Source: Paracoccaceae bacterium (GTDB lineage: Bacteria > Pseudomonadota > Alphaproteobacteria > Rhodobacterales > Rhodobacteraceae). From it: a stretch of 64,000 bases of DNA. Location of the stretch: the NCBI GenBank assembly GCA_030148225.1, contig JASBTX010000034.1, positions 1 through 64,000 on the forward strand, written 5' to 3'. The notes under the pieces are model-generated. The model saw only the letters and a program-made list of their open reading frames with translations, was not told the DNA's origin and made no database searches. Numbering within the stretch: position 1 is the first letter of the stretch; every line of letters begins with the position of its first letter. Positions 52,808 to 61,676 of the stretch are shown piece by piece. Both the position numbers and the translations under genes were made by a program.

Positions 52808-53905
52808 CTACCCTTCAATTTCCTTCAGAAACGCAGCCACCGCGCGCTCGAGCGTCGAACGATCGGTCTGGGTGAAATCATGATCGATCCGCAACTCGAT
52901 CCGCCCGGCCGAAGCCGCACATTTTGCCACCCGCCCGCCATGGTGAAGGTCAAAGCTGGTCTTGGGCTTGCGTGGCTTGCCGGTGGATGGCGGTGAACTG
53001 GCAGGCACAGCGGGCCTGGCCGCGGCCTCTCCCAGAAAACTCCTGAGGATGCGCACCTCTTCCTCGGCCGTACGGCCCGGACGCGCCCGAAGTGCTGATG
53101 ACAGTCGCGCCGATATAGACGGGTCCGCTTCCATCCTGCGCCGCAGCTCAACGCCCACATTGCGCGGTATGCGATAGGGATGCTCCAAAACCTTGTCGAG
53201 CTGCATCAGCAACCCGGCGAAGGCACGGATATAGCTGCGCTTGGTATAGCTGGCCGACTTGAACAATACCGCCACCGCCTTGTCGACATCGGCACAATCA
53301 TTTGCCGGATCGGCGGCATAGGTCCGCGCCAGCTCTCCCATTTCGCCAAACGAGATGCCTTTGCGGACCATGTTCTCGTCGACCATTTTGCGATAGCTGG
53401 TATCGGAACTGTCATCCGCATTCTGAATAACCGCCGGTATCGCGGCATAGGCATCGTCACCGGTTTCGGCCAGCAGCTCGCGAAAGGCACTCAGGCGGCG
53501 CATCCCCTGAATCAGTTCGTATTCCCCCTGCCCCGACGCTTCGACGCGGATCGGGTTAGACAGGCCAATTTCGGCAATCGAGGTTTTCAGCTCGTCCAGT
53601 TCAGGGTCGGGTCCGGCCTGACGGTCGCGCACCAGCTTTTGCGTCACCACATCATCCAGCGCGATACGCGCCACGACCTGACCTTCGGCCCTGAGCCCGA
53701 CATATTCATGCGCCAGCCGGTCGTTTTCACGGCGGATCGCGGCCTCGGATTCGCGGCGTTCGCGTACGGATTCGGCCGTCTCGGTAATGGCGGCGGCCAT
53801 GGGACCACGTCGTTCCGACTTTAGCACGGCATCCGGTGTCTTGCCGACATCGATGGCATTCGCGTCAGGCATGTCGATATCGAAAATTCGTCTCTTGCGG
53901 CTCAT
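52808..53905 (-). CDS. parB: ParB-type plasmid partition protein
   Basis: 365 residues. The ParB/Srx domain is at about 75-170 (ARIALDDVVTQKLVRDRQAG, then NPIRVEASGQGEYELIQGMRRLSAF). A KorB/ParB-like helical centre follows, and the tail has PASSPPSTGKPRK, a basic region. ATG 53905 shares a base with the parA stop (TGATG); a GTG at 53908 is also possible. It would bind the parS centromere; candidate sites are 54209-54228 and 55302-55317. Together with ParA it gives the replicon segregational stability. Confidence 0.9.
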   Translation of the reverse strand: MSRKRRIFDIDMPDANAIDVGKTPDAVLKSERRGPMAAAITETAESVRERRESEAAIRRENDRLAHEYVGLRAEGQVVARIALDDVVTQKLVRDRQAGPDPELDELKTSIAEIGLSNPIRVEASGQGEYELIQGMRRLSAFRELLAETGDDAYAAIPAVIQNADDSSDTSYRKMVDENMVRKGISFGEMGELARTYAADPANDCADVDKAVAVLFKSASYTKRSYIRAFAGLLMQLDKVLEHPYRIPRNVGVELRRRMEADPSISARLSSALRARPGRTAEEEVRILRSFLGEAAARPAVPASSPPSTGKPRKPKTSFDLHHGGRVAKCAASAGRIELRIDHDFTQTDRSTLERAVAAFLKEIEG

Positions 53906-55209
53906 CACTCAGCCTCCATCTTGTCCCAGGCGGCGATCATGGCCTGCCGGAATTCCTGATAGGCATTGTCAAAGGTGGACCTGGCGCGCCGCCATGTCTC
54001 GCGCGTCATGTCGCGATAATCCATCTCGTAAACCGAACTCAGGAACCGGCCCGACTGCTCTACCGCGCGGGTCATTTCCACGGGATGTTCTGCAACCTGA
54101 TCACCAAAGACACGGCGGAACGCATCGAACATGGCGCGGTGCAGATCATTGCCCGGCTCATACCGGGTCAGAAGAAAGCGGATATCGTAAAAAGCTTTCG
54201 GAAGTGTGACCTTACCCATGGGTAAGGTTTCGCTGAAACCGTGCGACAGATCGCCAAGCGCTTCGGCCAGCTGGCCGATAAAGCTCGTGGTCGAGTCATA
54301 TTCCCAATAGCCGGGTCCCGAGGGGATATAGAGCATGTCGGCCGCAAAGACCGCGTTCATGGATTGATAACCAATGGCCGGCGGACAATCGAAAATGATC
54401 ACGTCATACGCATCCGGCTGTATCTGATCCAGATAGCGGCTGACAGCGGCAAAGAACGACCATTCGGGGTTGAGATGGCGGTACTGGGCCGACGCAAATT
54501 CGACAAAGGCCGCGTTGGCACACGAGGGGATGGCATCAATGGTCGGCCATGATGTCGGTTTGATGAAATCCTGAACCCGCAGATCGTCCAGCCCAAGCCC
54601 GGTGACCGATGAGGGTAGCTGACGGCGGGGCAGGGCAGTGCCCGTCTCTGCACCTGTTGGCGCGGCATTCATCCGGTTGGTCTCGTGAATAAGATCGCGC
54701 GCCATGATGCCCCAGACCGTAAACTCTTCGGCAACATCGGTCAGACCCATCGAGTGGCTTAGCGTCGCCTGCGGATCGAAATCCACGACCAGCACGCGAT
54801 AGCCATCCAGCGCAGCTGCGTGCGCAAAATGCAAAGCGACGGTCGACTTGCCCGCGCCACCTTTGAAATTGGCGACCGCAGCGCGCATTGCACGTTTGCC
54901 CGCCGGACGCGGTGGCATCAGTGACTGCTTGCTGACCTTGATCCGGCGGCGCAATTCGTTGATCTCATCAAGCGAGAACCAGCGCTGGCGCCCGTCAGGC
55001 TCGACCTCGCCGCCGGGTAGCGACGGGTCGGCAGACAGCCGCCCGCGAAAGGTGGATTGGTTGATCTTGAAGATCAGCTCAGACACTTCCCAACTGGAAA
55101 AACGGCGCAGGGTCTTTTCCATTTCCGGGCTGAATGTCTGCTGACGTATCCAGCTTTGCAGCTTCAGGGATTGGTTCTGAAGCGTACTCAGATCTTCGTG
55201 CGTATACAT
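53905..55209 (-). CDS. parA: ParA-type plasmid partition ATPase
   Basis: 434 residues. An amino-terminal DNA-binding part (about 35-100, MerR-like, with FSLDEINELRRRIKV) precedes the deviant Walker A NFKGGAGKST with Lys121, then VDFDPQATLSHSMG and DVIIFDCPPAIGYQSM (Walker B). The long form with an amino-terminal domain resembles P1/RepA-type ParA, which autoregulates its operon. The first palindrome copy lies within the gene (54209-54228). Divergent from the initiator across a 446-base region. Coupled to parB. Confidence 0.92.
   Translation of the reverse strand: MYTHEDLSTLQNQSLKLQSWIRQQTFSPEMEKTLRRFSSWEVSELIFKINQSTFRGRLSADPSLPGGEVEPDGRQRWFSLDEINELRRRIKVSKQSLMPPRPAGKRAMRAAVANFKGGAGKSTVALHFAHAAALDGYRVLVVDFDPQATLSHSMGLTDVAEEFTVWGIMARDLIHETNRMNAAPTGAETGTALPRRQLPSSVTGLGLDDLRVQDFIKPTSWPTIDAIPSCANAAFVEFASAQYRHLNPEWSFFAAVSRYLDQIQPDAYDVIIFDCPPAIGYQSMNAVFAADMLYIPSGPGYWEYDSTTSFIGQLAEALGDLSHGFSETLPMGKVTLPKAFYDIRFLLTRYEPGNDLHRAMFDAFRRVFGDQVAEHPVEMTRAVEQSGRFLSSVYEMDYRDMTRETWRRARSTFDNAYQEFRQAMIAAWDKMEAE
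54209..54228. repeat. 20-bp palindrome in parA, candidate parS
   Basis: ACCTTACCCATGGGTAAGGT is a perfect palindrome inside the parA coding sequence. Its 16-base core CTTACCCATGGGTAAG occurs again upstream of parA at 55302-55317. The coding role is trivial (LPMGK), so two exact copies in one 1.1-kb stretch are notable. A ParB or ParA binding site is the natural explanation. Confidence 0.55.
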
Positions 55210-55301
55210 ATGGGCCTCAATCGCGGAACGCTATTTTTCATTATTTCACCGTTTACGCGCGAAACCGACATTTTGCAAAGAGATAAAACATCTGCCAGGA
55301 T

Positions 55302-55317
55302 CTTACCCATGGGTAAG
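55302..55317. repeat. 16-bp palindrome upstream of parA, candidate parS or par operator
   Basis: CTTACCCATGGGTAAG, a perfect palindrome 93 bases before the parA start; the same core as in the parA palindrome, with the shared right flank GTT. Position next to the par promoter makes it a candidate for ParB binding (parS) or for ParA autorepression. Confidence 0.55.
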
Positions 55318-55410
55318 GTTTTCGCGAGACATATAGGCTCGATCCAGAAACAAACGAACTGGATACCGATTCGTCAGAACATGGGTAAATATCAGGAATA
55401 CCCACACCAT

Positions 55411-55491
55411 ATAGGGGGACACCAATTCCTGAACCACGACAAATAGGGGGACAAAGTTAGCCAATAAGGGGACATACTGAATGTCCCCTAT
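55411..55491. repeat. GGGGACA iterons
   Basis: ATAGGGGGACA at 55411-55421 and 55443-55453, ATAAGGGGACA at 55464-55474, and the inverted copy TGTCCCCTAT at 55482-55491. The last two form a hairpin with perfect 9-base arms (AGGGGACAT 55467-55475, ATGTCCCCT 55481-55489) and a five-base loop. Spacing start-to-start is 32 then 21 bases. Such repeats are where a plasmid initiator binds. They lie 165-245 bases before the initiator ATG. Confidence 0.6.
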
Positions 55492-55566
55492 CACCATAAA
55501 ACCTTTCTTTTTCATATTTATTATTGGATAGCAGGACCGACCCGGGCAGGATCGCACACAACCCGC

Positions 55567-55595
55567 TTGACAGAATCGGACAAGTGGACGCTAAT
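55567..55595 (+). promoter_or_regulatory. Promoter-like sequence of the initiator gene
   Basis: TTGACA at 55567-55572, a 17-base spacer, then GCTAAT at 55590-55595 (4 of 6 to TATAAT). Transcription would begin around 55602, about 55 bases before ATG 55656. GCGTT-CTA-AACGC at 55615-55627 just after it is a small dyad that could be an operator for autoregulation. Also argues against the upstream TTG (55524) start. Confidence 0.5.
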
Positions 55596-55655
55596 TCTGG
55601 CAATTCTCGGAAAAGCGTTCTAAACGCATCGAAACGGATCACAGAATCCGAAATA

Positions 55656-56393
55656 ATGGGCCAACGGTCCGGGGCAGTATCGAGCGGAGATCTCATGCAG
55701 CTGACAAAACCCGTCGGGCGGAACGCCTCGGCGATGAAATATGATATCCTATCGGCGCTTGGGGTCTATGCACTCTCGGGCGATAAATATCGTCAGCGCC
55801 TTTGTCTGAGGCTGATCGTCCTGATCACGGCGCGCTATAATTGGCAGCGTGATGAATTGTCCATCGGCCGGGCCGAGATCGCGCGCCTCTGGTCGGTCGA
55901 CGAACGCACCGTCAAACGCGAGATGGGGAAGCTGAAGGCGATGGGATGGCTTACCGTCAAACGCCCCGGGGCACGGGGCAGGGTGACGGTGTACGGGCTG
56001 GAGATTGGCGCAATCGGAAGGGAGCTGAGCGAAACGAACCTTCGGCTGGGTCCGGACTTTGTTCAACGGGTAAGGTTTGGTGACCTGACAGACCCCCCGG
56101 AAGCTGCAGATGCCAAGGTCGTGCCGCTCAGACGGCCCCTGCGTGGTACGGGCGTGGATCAGGGCATTTGGGGATTGACCCGGCATGATCTGGCGTCGCT
56201 GCACCCAAGCGAATTCAAGGCATGGCTTACCGGGCTGGGCTTCGGGGGATTTCAGGATGGGACTTTGACGCTGATCGCACCGTCAAAATTTGTCGCAAGT
56301 TATGTCAGAACCCACTTTGAGCGGCACATTGTCGAGACGGCGCAAAAGCACGAACCTGCCGTGAGGCACCTCGTGATCGGTACGACGAACTGA
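55656..56393 (+). CDS. Plasmid replication initiator, DnaA-like
   Basis: 245 residues from ATG 55656 (MGQRSGAVSSGDLMQ). ATG 55695 (MQLTKPVG) has a better CGGAGA Shine-Dalgarno and is a real alternative. The amino-terminal half (about 20-110) has a winged helix-turn-helix (IGRAEIARLWSVDERTVKREM, split helix-turn-helix). The carboxy-terminal 70 residues (WGLTRHDLASLHPSEFKAWL to the end) resemble DnaA domain I, which recruits helicase. This is the DnaA-like replicase type described for Rhodobacterales plasmids. Divergent from parA across the iteron region. Confidence 0.88.
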   Translation: MGQRSGAVSSGDLMQLTKPVGRNASAMKYDILSALGVYALSGDKYRQRLCLRLIVLITARYNWQRDELSIGRAEIARLWSVDERTVKREMGKLKAMGWLTVKRPGARGRVTVYGLEIGAIGRELSETNLRLGPDFVQRVRFGDLTDPPEAADAKVVPLRRPLRGTGVDQGIWGLTRHDLASLHPSEFKAWLTGLGFGGFQDGTLTLIAPSKFVASYVRTHFERHIVETAQKHEPAVRHLVIGTTN

Positions 56394-56404
56394 AATCAGG
56401 CGGC

Positions 56405-57625
56405 TTATTCGGACGGTGAACCCACCGCCGCCATCACCCCCCTGAGCTCTGCGAGGCCGCGGAGGCGGCCGACCAGGGGGTAGCCGGGCATTGATTGGGT
56501 GTCGTGGTCGGACAGGAGGTCCTGCCCGTGATCGGGGCGCATGGGGATTTGCCAGTCGTCGCGGCCTTCGTCCCGGCGGTGGGTCTGCTCTGCCATCAGC
56601 GCGCGGATCGTCGCCACCATATCGGTATCACCCTCCAGATGTGCGGCCTCGTAGAAACTGGTTTTTCCCGGGATCGACGGGGCGATACGGGTCGTGTTAC
56701 GCAGATGCGCAAAGTGGATGCGGTGGCCCAGACGGCGGACAAAGCCGGGCCCGTCGAAATCTGGGCTGACGCCCAGCGAGCCGGTGCAGAATGTGATGCC
56801 GTTGGCCGGGCTGTCGACCGCGCGCATCACGGTGGCATAATCCGTCTCGTTCGACATGATCCGGGGCAATCCTAAGAGAGGGAACGGCGGGTCGTCGGGA
56901 TGACAACAGAGCCTGAGGCCCAGACGCTCGGCCGTTGGCACGACAGCGGAAAGGAAATCGATCAGGTTCCGGCGCAACTGATCGGCATCGATATCGCCGT
57001 AGACGGCAAGATGGTCGCGTATCTGGGCCGTGGTCCAGCCATCATTGGCCCCGGGCAGACCGGCGACAATGTTGCGGCCCAGACGGGCGGCCTGATCGGA
57101 TGTCATCCGGCCAAACCTTGCTTCAGCCTCGGCCAGCAATGACGGCGGATAGTCGTCCTCTGCGCCGGGTCTTTTGAGGATAAAAAGGTCGAAGGCCGCG
57201 AAATCGGCCAGATCAAACAGCATGGCGGTGGCACCGCTGTCCATCGGTGCGCGCAGGCGGGTGCGGGTCCAGTCGAGCACGGGCATGAAATTGTAGCAGA
57301 TCACCGAGAGCCCGGCCGCGGCGAGGTTTTCAAGGCTGGAGATGTAGTTGGCGATATGGGTGTCATAGTCGGGGCCGCGCGTCTTGATGACCTCGGAGAC
57401 CGGCAGGCTCTCGACCACTTCCCACGCGATGCCCGAGGGGCGGCCATCGGATCGCGTCGCAACCTCGGTCTGGCGCCGGGCGATCTCTTCCTGCGACCAG
57501 ACGACCCCGTTGTCGATATGGTGGAGCGCGGTGACCACGCCCTCGACCCCGGCCTGCGGCAGGGCGTCGATGGGGATGGTGTCAGCCGGTCCGAACCAGC
57601 GCCAGGTTTGTCGCATCATCGTCAT
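56405..57625 (-). CDS. uxuA: Mannonate dehydratase
   Basis: 406 residues, the usual length. Opens [34 protein letters not shown]. It has [32 protein letters not shown], the metal ligands in FCTGSLGV and IHFAHLRNT, and MRPDHGQ near the end. It dehydrates D-mannonate to 2-keto-3-deoxygluconate in glucuronate and mannuronate breakdown. Last gene of the minus operon; its start overlaps the stop of the dehydrogenase upstream by ATGA. Convergent with the initiator gene, 11 bases apart. Confidence 0.95.
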   Translation of the reverse strand: MTMMRQTWRWFGPADTIPIDALPQAGVEGVVTALHHIDNGVVWSQEEIARRQTEVATRSDGRPSGIAWEVVESLPVSEVIKTRGPDYDTHIANYISSLENLAAAGLSVICYNFMPVLDWTRTRLRAPMDSGATAMLFDLADFAAFDLFILKRPGAEDDYPPSLLAEAEARFGRMTSDQAARLGRNIVAGLPGANDGWTTAQIRDHLAVYGDIDADQLRRNLIDFLSAVVPTAERLGLRLCCHPDDPPFPLLGLPRIMSNETDYATVMRAVDSPANGITFCTGSLGVSPDFDGPGFVRRLGHRIHFAHLRNTTRIAPSIPGKTSFYEAAHLEGDTDMVATIRALMAEQTHRRDEGRDDWQIPMRPDHGQDLLSDHDTQSMPGYPLVGRLRGLAELRGVMAAVGSPSE

Positions 57626-58728
57626 GTGTCATCCTTTGCATCCGTCGGAAGCCAGCCCTCATAAAGCGGGTGATCTGTGGCCAGGGGCAGAGAAACCGGC
57701 TGACCCGACCGGGCCGAAGCATAGATCGCGGTGACCAGTTCGATTGATCGCTGCCCGTCGGCAAGGGTGACGGCAGGTGCGCCACCGGGTATCGATTGCA
57801 GCTGATCGGCCACAGCCGTAAAAAATCCGGCAAATCCCGAAGGGCAGGGGGGCAGGGCAGAGATACAGGCATCGATCGCGGCCTGATTCCCGGCAGCCCC
57901 CCGTGCGGAAAATGTCCACACACCATCTGCGGGGGCATAAGGATTAAGCCCGCTCTGCGCGGTAAGGTGTTCAAAACAAAAGGTAAAATCAGTAACATCA
58001 TCATGGTGGCCCAGCGTCACCGATGATGTCGCCAACGCGCCGCTTTGCATGACAAGTGACAGTGCTGAGCAATCCTCGGTCTCGATCGGATTGACGCGGG
58101 TGGCGGCAAAGGCATGCAGTTGCCGGATCGGGCCAAAGATGGTGGTCAGGATGTCGTGATTGTGGATGGCATGGCCAAGGATCGCCCCGCCCTGTTCGCC
58201 GGCCCATGTGCCGCGCCATGGATTGGCATAATAGGCGGCGTCACGGTTCCAGTGGGTGCGGAGACTGGCGATCAGGGGTTTACCGGCCAGACCGGCGGCG
58301 ATCAGTGCCTGTAGCCGGGCCAGCCCGGGGCCATAGCGGTACTGAAAGACGGGGAACACCATTCGCCCCGTTTCCTGCGACAGTGCCGCCAGCCGATCCA
58401 CATCTGAAAGCGCGCTGGCCAGCGGCTTTTCACAGATCACGTGTTTGCCCGCCTTAAGCGCCGCGCTGGTCATCGGGACATGCAGATGCGGGGGCAGGCA
58501 GATATCGATGATGTCGACCGCCGGATCGGCAAGCACCTCATCGGCGTTTGCGCTCAGCCCGGTCAGCGCCGGATCGGCACCGGTTTCCAGCAATGCGCCG
58601 GTGGCACGGGGAATGTCACGGTCACAGAGATAGCGCACGCGAAACCGCTCGGGCAGGGCCAGATAAGCGGCCAGATGCGCCCGCCCGATACCCGCGCCCA
58701 GAATGGCCACATTCAGCGGGCGCGCCAT
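57622..58728 (-). CDS. Gfo/Idh/MocA-family dehydrogenase (third in operon)
   Basis: 368 residues starting [26 protein letters not shown]. It contains [25 protein letters not shown] and [19 protein letters not shown], and the active-site region [14 protein letters not shown]. The start at 58728 shares a base with the stop of the upstream gene (TGATG). It probably acts on an oligosaccharide, uronic acid or polyol; the precise substrate is unclear. Confidence 0.9.
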   Translation of the reverse strand: MARPLNVAILGAGIGRAHLAAYLALPERFRVRYLCDRDIPRATGALLETGADPALTGLSANADEVLADPAVDIIDICLPPHLHVPMTSAALKAGKHVICEKPLASALSDVDRLAALSQETGRMVFPVFQYRYGPGLARLQALIAAGLAGKPLIASLRTHWNRDAAYYANPWRGTWAGEQGGAILGHAIHNHDILTTIFGPIRQLHAFAATRVNPIETEDCSALSLVMQSGALATSSVTLGHHDDVTDFTFCFEHLTAQSGLNPYAPADGVWTFSARGAAGNQAAIDACISALPPCPSGFAGFFTAVADQLQSIPGGAPAVTLADGQRSIELVTAIYASARSGQPVSLPLATDHPLYEGWLPTDAKDDT

Positions 58729-59741
58729 CAGCCTGACACCTCGGCCATGGCCTGTGCGGCCATCGCCAGTTCCATCACCTTGAAGCAATGCGCCTGCGGC
58801 ATGGCGGTTTCGGTGCGGTTGGCGATGTCATCGGCAAGGCGTTGGAAATAAGGGTATCCCGCATCCGGGCAGTGAATATGTTCGCAACGGTTACCATTGA
58901 CCAGATACAGGTGATCGGTTGTCGTCTCGCGCGCGACATCGACATATTTGCGCAGTTCGATATAGCCCTCGGTGCCCAGAATGGTCAGGCGGCCGTCGCC
59001 CCATGTCGGCAGCGCATCGGGCGTGTACCAGTCGACCCGGATATAGCCATGTGCCGACCCGGATTTCAGCGCCAGCTCACCGAAATCCTGCAGACCCGGA
59101 TCGTCGGGATTGGCGTAATTCGCAGCATGCGCCATGGTGATTTCCGCATCCGTCGCGCCGGTGAAAAAGAGGAACTGGTCGATCTGGTGCGAGGCAATGT
59201 CGGTCAGGATGCCGCCATATGCCGCCCGGTCAAAGAACCAGCCGGGCCGGGTGTCGCGGTTCAGCCGGTGCGGGCCCAGCCCGACGGTCTGGATGACCTT
59301 GCCGATCGCGCCTTCGGCCACCAGTTCACCGGCGCGGGTGACGGCAGCAACCTCGAACCGCTCGGAAAAGTCGACCGACCAGATACGCCCGGTGCGGGCA
59401 ACACAATCGCGCAGGGCCTGCAGCTGATCCGGCGTTGTGCAACCGGGTTTGTCGACCATCACGTCCTTGCCATGCTCCATCGCCTCGATGGCCAGCGCGG
59501 CGCGGTCGCAGGGGATGGCGGCGATCAGGATCAGATCGATATCGGGATCGTCTAGCAGGCTCTGACGGGTGGTATGGCGGGGTACGTCGGGAAAACGCCT
59601 GAGAAAGCCGGGCAGGGTGGCGGGTGTGCCATCCGTCCACCAGCCCGCAAACGCGGCCCCGACCGAAATCATCATCTGCGCCTGGCCATAGATATGGCGG
59701 TGGTCCAGTCCGATGGCGGCAAATCTGAGCGGTCGGTTCAT
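58728..59741 (-). CDS. Gfo/Idh/MocA-family dehydrogenase (second in operon)
   Basis: 337 residues. Opens [22 protein letters not shown], an amino terminus with DHRH in place of the usual GxGxxG. It has [14 protein letters not shown] in place of the EKP motif and [18 protein letters not shown] in the substrate domain. It differs enough from its two neighbours to have its own reaction. Gap of 31 bases to the upstream dehydrogenase gene. Confidence 0.88.
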   Translation of the reverse strand: MNRPLRFAAIGLDHRHIYGQAQMMISVGAAFAGWWTDGTPATLPGFLRRFPDVPRHTTRQSLLDDPDIDLILIAAIPCDRAALAIEAMEHGKDVMVDKPGCTTPDQLQALRDCVARTGRIWSVDFSERFEVAAVTRAGELVAEGAIGKVIQTVGLGPHRLNRDTRPGWFFDRAAYGGILTDIASHQIDQFLFFTGATDAEITMAHAANYANPDDPGLQDFGELALKSGSAHGYIRVDWYTPDALPTWGDGRLTILGTEGYIELRKYVDVARETTTDHLYLVNGNRCEHIHCPDAGYPYFQRLADDIANRTETAMPQAHCFKVMELAMAAQAMAEVSG

Positions 59742-59772
59742 GGGCGGTTCCGTTGGGTGTGGGGCAGGGGCA

Positions 59773-60819
59773 TCAGAGTGTCACCAAGCGCCCGTCATGC
59801 GATGAAGCGATGATCGCCTCGATCAGCAAGTGTACATTCAGCGCCATGCGACCGGTGACAAGCGGGTCACGCTTATCGGTGATGGCATCGATGAAATCCG
59901 CGATCACGTCGCGGTGCCATTCATGAGTAAAACCCATGGGATCGGCACCGCCGCCGGTGGCGGCATCAACGCCAAACCGTTCCTGACGGCCATCGTGCCA
60001 GTCGATGCAAAGCAGGCCACCGCCAAGCCGGACAGCGGCATGGGTAAACTGGAATGACAGGGTTTCGACACCCCCCGGAAAAGAAGCGGTCGAAGCGATA
60101 ATGCTGCCCGCGGCGCCATTGGCAAAGAGGAGGGCGGCGGTGACATAATCCTCGGCCTCCATCCGGTGCAGGCCGGTTGTGTGGGCCATGGCCTGAACGC
60201 GGGCCACCGGCCCCGTCAGTGATAGCATCAGATCAAGCGTATGAATGGCCTGAGAGATCAGCACGCCGCCGCCATCGCGGGCATAGGTGCCGCGCCCCGG
60301 TTCATCATAATAGGCCTGATCGCGCCACCATGGCACATGCGCTTCGGCAATGATCAGATCGCCGAGCGACCCTTCCGCCACAAGCCGGGAAAGCTCGCGG
60401 GATGCGGCGCGGGTGCGGTGCTGAAAGACGATGCCAAGGCGGATGTCGGCAGCGGCGCAGATATCGACAATCTCGCGCGCGGCGGCGGCGCTGCGTTCAA
60501 CCGGCTTTTCCATCAGGATATGTTTGCCCGCAGCGGACAGGCGCTGCACAGCCTGGATACGGGCATCGGGCGGGGTGAGGATCAGCGCAAAATCGACCGC
60601 CGGATCGGCGGCAATCGCATTGATATGGTCATAGACATCAACCGGATGATCCAGCACCGCAGCGGCCGCTTTGGCAAAGGCATCGGCCCTGTCGCGGCGG
60701 CGCGACAGAACCCCCACCAGCCGCACCCGATCCCGCAGATCCGCCAGCGCCGCCAGATGGGTGCGCGATACCATGCCCGTCCCGATCACCGCCAACCCGG
60801 ATTTGCGCGGGATGTTCAC
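59773..60819 (-). CDS. Gfo/Idh/MocA-family dehydrogenase (first in operon)
   Basis: 348 residues. Rossmann start LAVIGTGMVSRTHLAALADL, then LILTPPDARIQAVQRL, the EKP motif in LMEKPVERSAAAA and GGGVLISQAIHTLDLML. First gene of the minus operon (three dehydrogenases and uxuA), divergent from a GntR regulator across 118 bases. It is likely a sugar or uronate dehydrogenase; myo-inositol or glucose dehydrogenase relatives are possible. Confidence 0.9.
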   Translation of the reverse strand: MNIPRKSGLAVIGTGMVSRTHLAALADLRDRVRLVGVLSRRRDRADAFAKAAAAVLDHPVDVYDHINAIAADPAVDFALILTPPDARIQAVQRLSAAGKHILMEKPVERSAAAAREIVDICAAADIRLGIVFQHRTRAASRELSRLVAEGSLGDLIIAEAHVPWWRDQAYYDEPGRGTYARDGGGVLISQAIHTLDLMLSLTGPVARVQAMAHTTGLHRMEAEDYVTAALLFANGAAGSIIASTASFPGGVETLSFQFTHAAVRLGGGLLCIDWHDGRQERFGVDAATGGGADPMGFTHEWHRDVIADFIDAITDKRDPLVTGRMALNVHLLIEAIIASSHDGRLVTL

Positions 60820-60840
60820 CGTTTTCTTGCCCCCCCCTTT

Positions 60841-60862
60841 GGTACCGGCATACCGGTATACT
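60841..60862. promoter_or_regulatory. Dyad elements in the GntR/operon spacer
   Basis: TACCGG occurs at 60843-60848 and 60851-60856, and ATACCGGTAT (60850-60859) is a 10-base palindrome. GntR/FCD operators often have a T-G-G-T...A-C-C-A-like dyad, which this resembles. The region lies between the divergent starts 60819 and 60938. TATACT at 60857-60862 could be a -10. All tentative. Confidence 0.35.
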
Positions 60863-60937
60863 GCTTGATTATGAACAATATGCCTCTATCCTTGCAAGCC
60901 ATTCATGCCGCCACATGCGGGCAGCGTCCGGAGGAGG

Positions 60938-61657
60938 ATGAAAAAGGCCAGACATACCGACGGGTTCTTTGATACGCCGGACCCCGTGCCGCTCGATAAG
61001 GCACGCGGGGCGGGTGAGCAGATACTTGCCCGGCTGCGTGACGCCATCCTGCATATGCAGATCCCGCCCGGCGCGCTGATCGCAGAGGCGGCTGTGGGGC
61101 GCCGATATGCTGCGAGCCGGACGCCGGTCCGCGAAGCGCTGTCGCGGCTGCGCGAGGACGGGCTTGTGATCACGCTGGCCAGCCGGGGCAATTTTGTCAC
61201 CCGGATGAGCGAGGTGCGCATCCGCGAGGCGCGTTTCATCCGCGAAGCCATCGAACTGGCTGTCGTGGATCATCTTTGCCGGGAAGGGATCGCGGATGAC
61301 TTTGCCGACCGGCTGATCGACACGCTGAAAAAGCAACGCGACAATGTCGATGACGATGCGGCGTCGGTATTCCACGCGCTGGACGACCAGTTTCACCTTG
61401 AGCTTGCCCGGGCGACCGGTTTTGACCGTATGGTCAGGCTGCTCGGGCGGGAGAAAATGGTGCTGGACCGGTTGCGCGTGCTGTCACTGGCCGATCACGC
61501 GCATCGGCGGAAAATCCTCGACCAGCATGCCGGTATACTGGAGGCGATCCTGAAACGAGACGGCAATACGGCCAGAGCGCTGATGGAGGCGCATCTGAAC
61601 GTCATACTGGAGACGCTGGCGCAGGTGCGCACGCGACATGGCGACTATTTCGAGTAG
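60938..61657 (+). CDS. GntR-family regulator, FCD subfamily
   Basis: 239 residues. The winged helix-turn-helix at about 20-85 has [20 protein letters not shown] and [17 protein letters not shown], and the FCD effector domain (about 95-230) has [18 protein letters not shown] and [21 protein letters not shown] lies directly before ATG 60938; ATG 60905 is an alternative with no visible Shine-Dalgarno. Divergent from the dehydrogenase/uxuA operon, so it probably represses it and responds to a uronate or its catabolite, like UxuR/ExuR. Confidence 0.92.
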   Translation: MKKARHTDGFFDTPDPVPLDKARGAGEQILARLRDAILHMQIPPGALIAEAAVGRRYAASRTPVREALSRLREDGLVITLASRGNFVTRMSEVRIREARFIREAIELAVVDHLCREGIADDFADRLIDTLKKQRDNVDDDAASVFHALDDQFHLELARATGFDRMVRLLGREKMVLDRLRVLSLADHAHRRKILDQHAGILEAILKRDGNTARALMEAHLNVILETLAQVRTRHGDYFE

Positions 61658-61658
61658 A

Positions 61659-61676
61659 GCCTGACCGCGGTCAGGC
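61659..61676. terminator. 18-bp palindrome between convergent genes
   Basis: GCCTGACCGCGGTCAGGC, a perfect palindrome starting one base after the GntR stop and overlapping the last codons of the convergent transferase gene. Folded, it makes a seven-base stem with a CGCG loop. Candidate bidirectional terminator, no T-run. Confidence 0.5.

Larger units (their letters stand above)
55210..55655. other. Candidate origin of replication (oriV) and par/rep control region
   Basis: 446 bases between parA and the initiator with no credible gene. In order: the palindrome at 55302-55317, a half-site CATGGGTAA at 55380-55388, four GGGGACA iterons (55411-55491, three direct and one inverted), an AT-rich stretch at 55492-55530 suited to duplex opening, and a promoter-like TTGACA-17-GCTAAT at 55567-55595. 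This is the classical order of an iteron origin. Experimental proof is absent. Confidence 0.6.

Noticed and set aside
55524..56393. Initiator beginning at TTG 55524
   Set aside because: The TTGACA-17-GCTAAT promoter at 55567-55595 is downstream of it, so the start should be at 55656 or 55695.
53905..56393. repABC-type replicon
   Set aside because: ParA and ParB genes are divergent from the initiator, and the initiator has a DnaA domain I-like tail instead of the RepC family.
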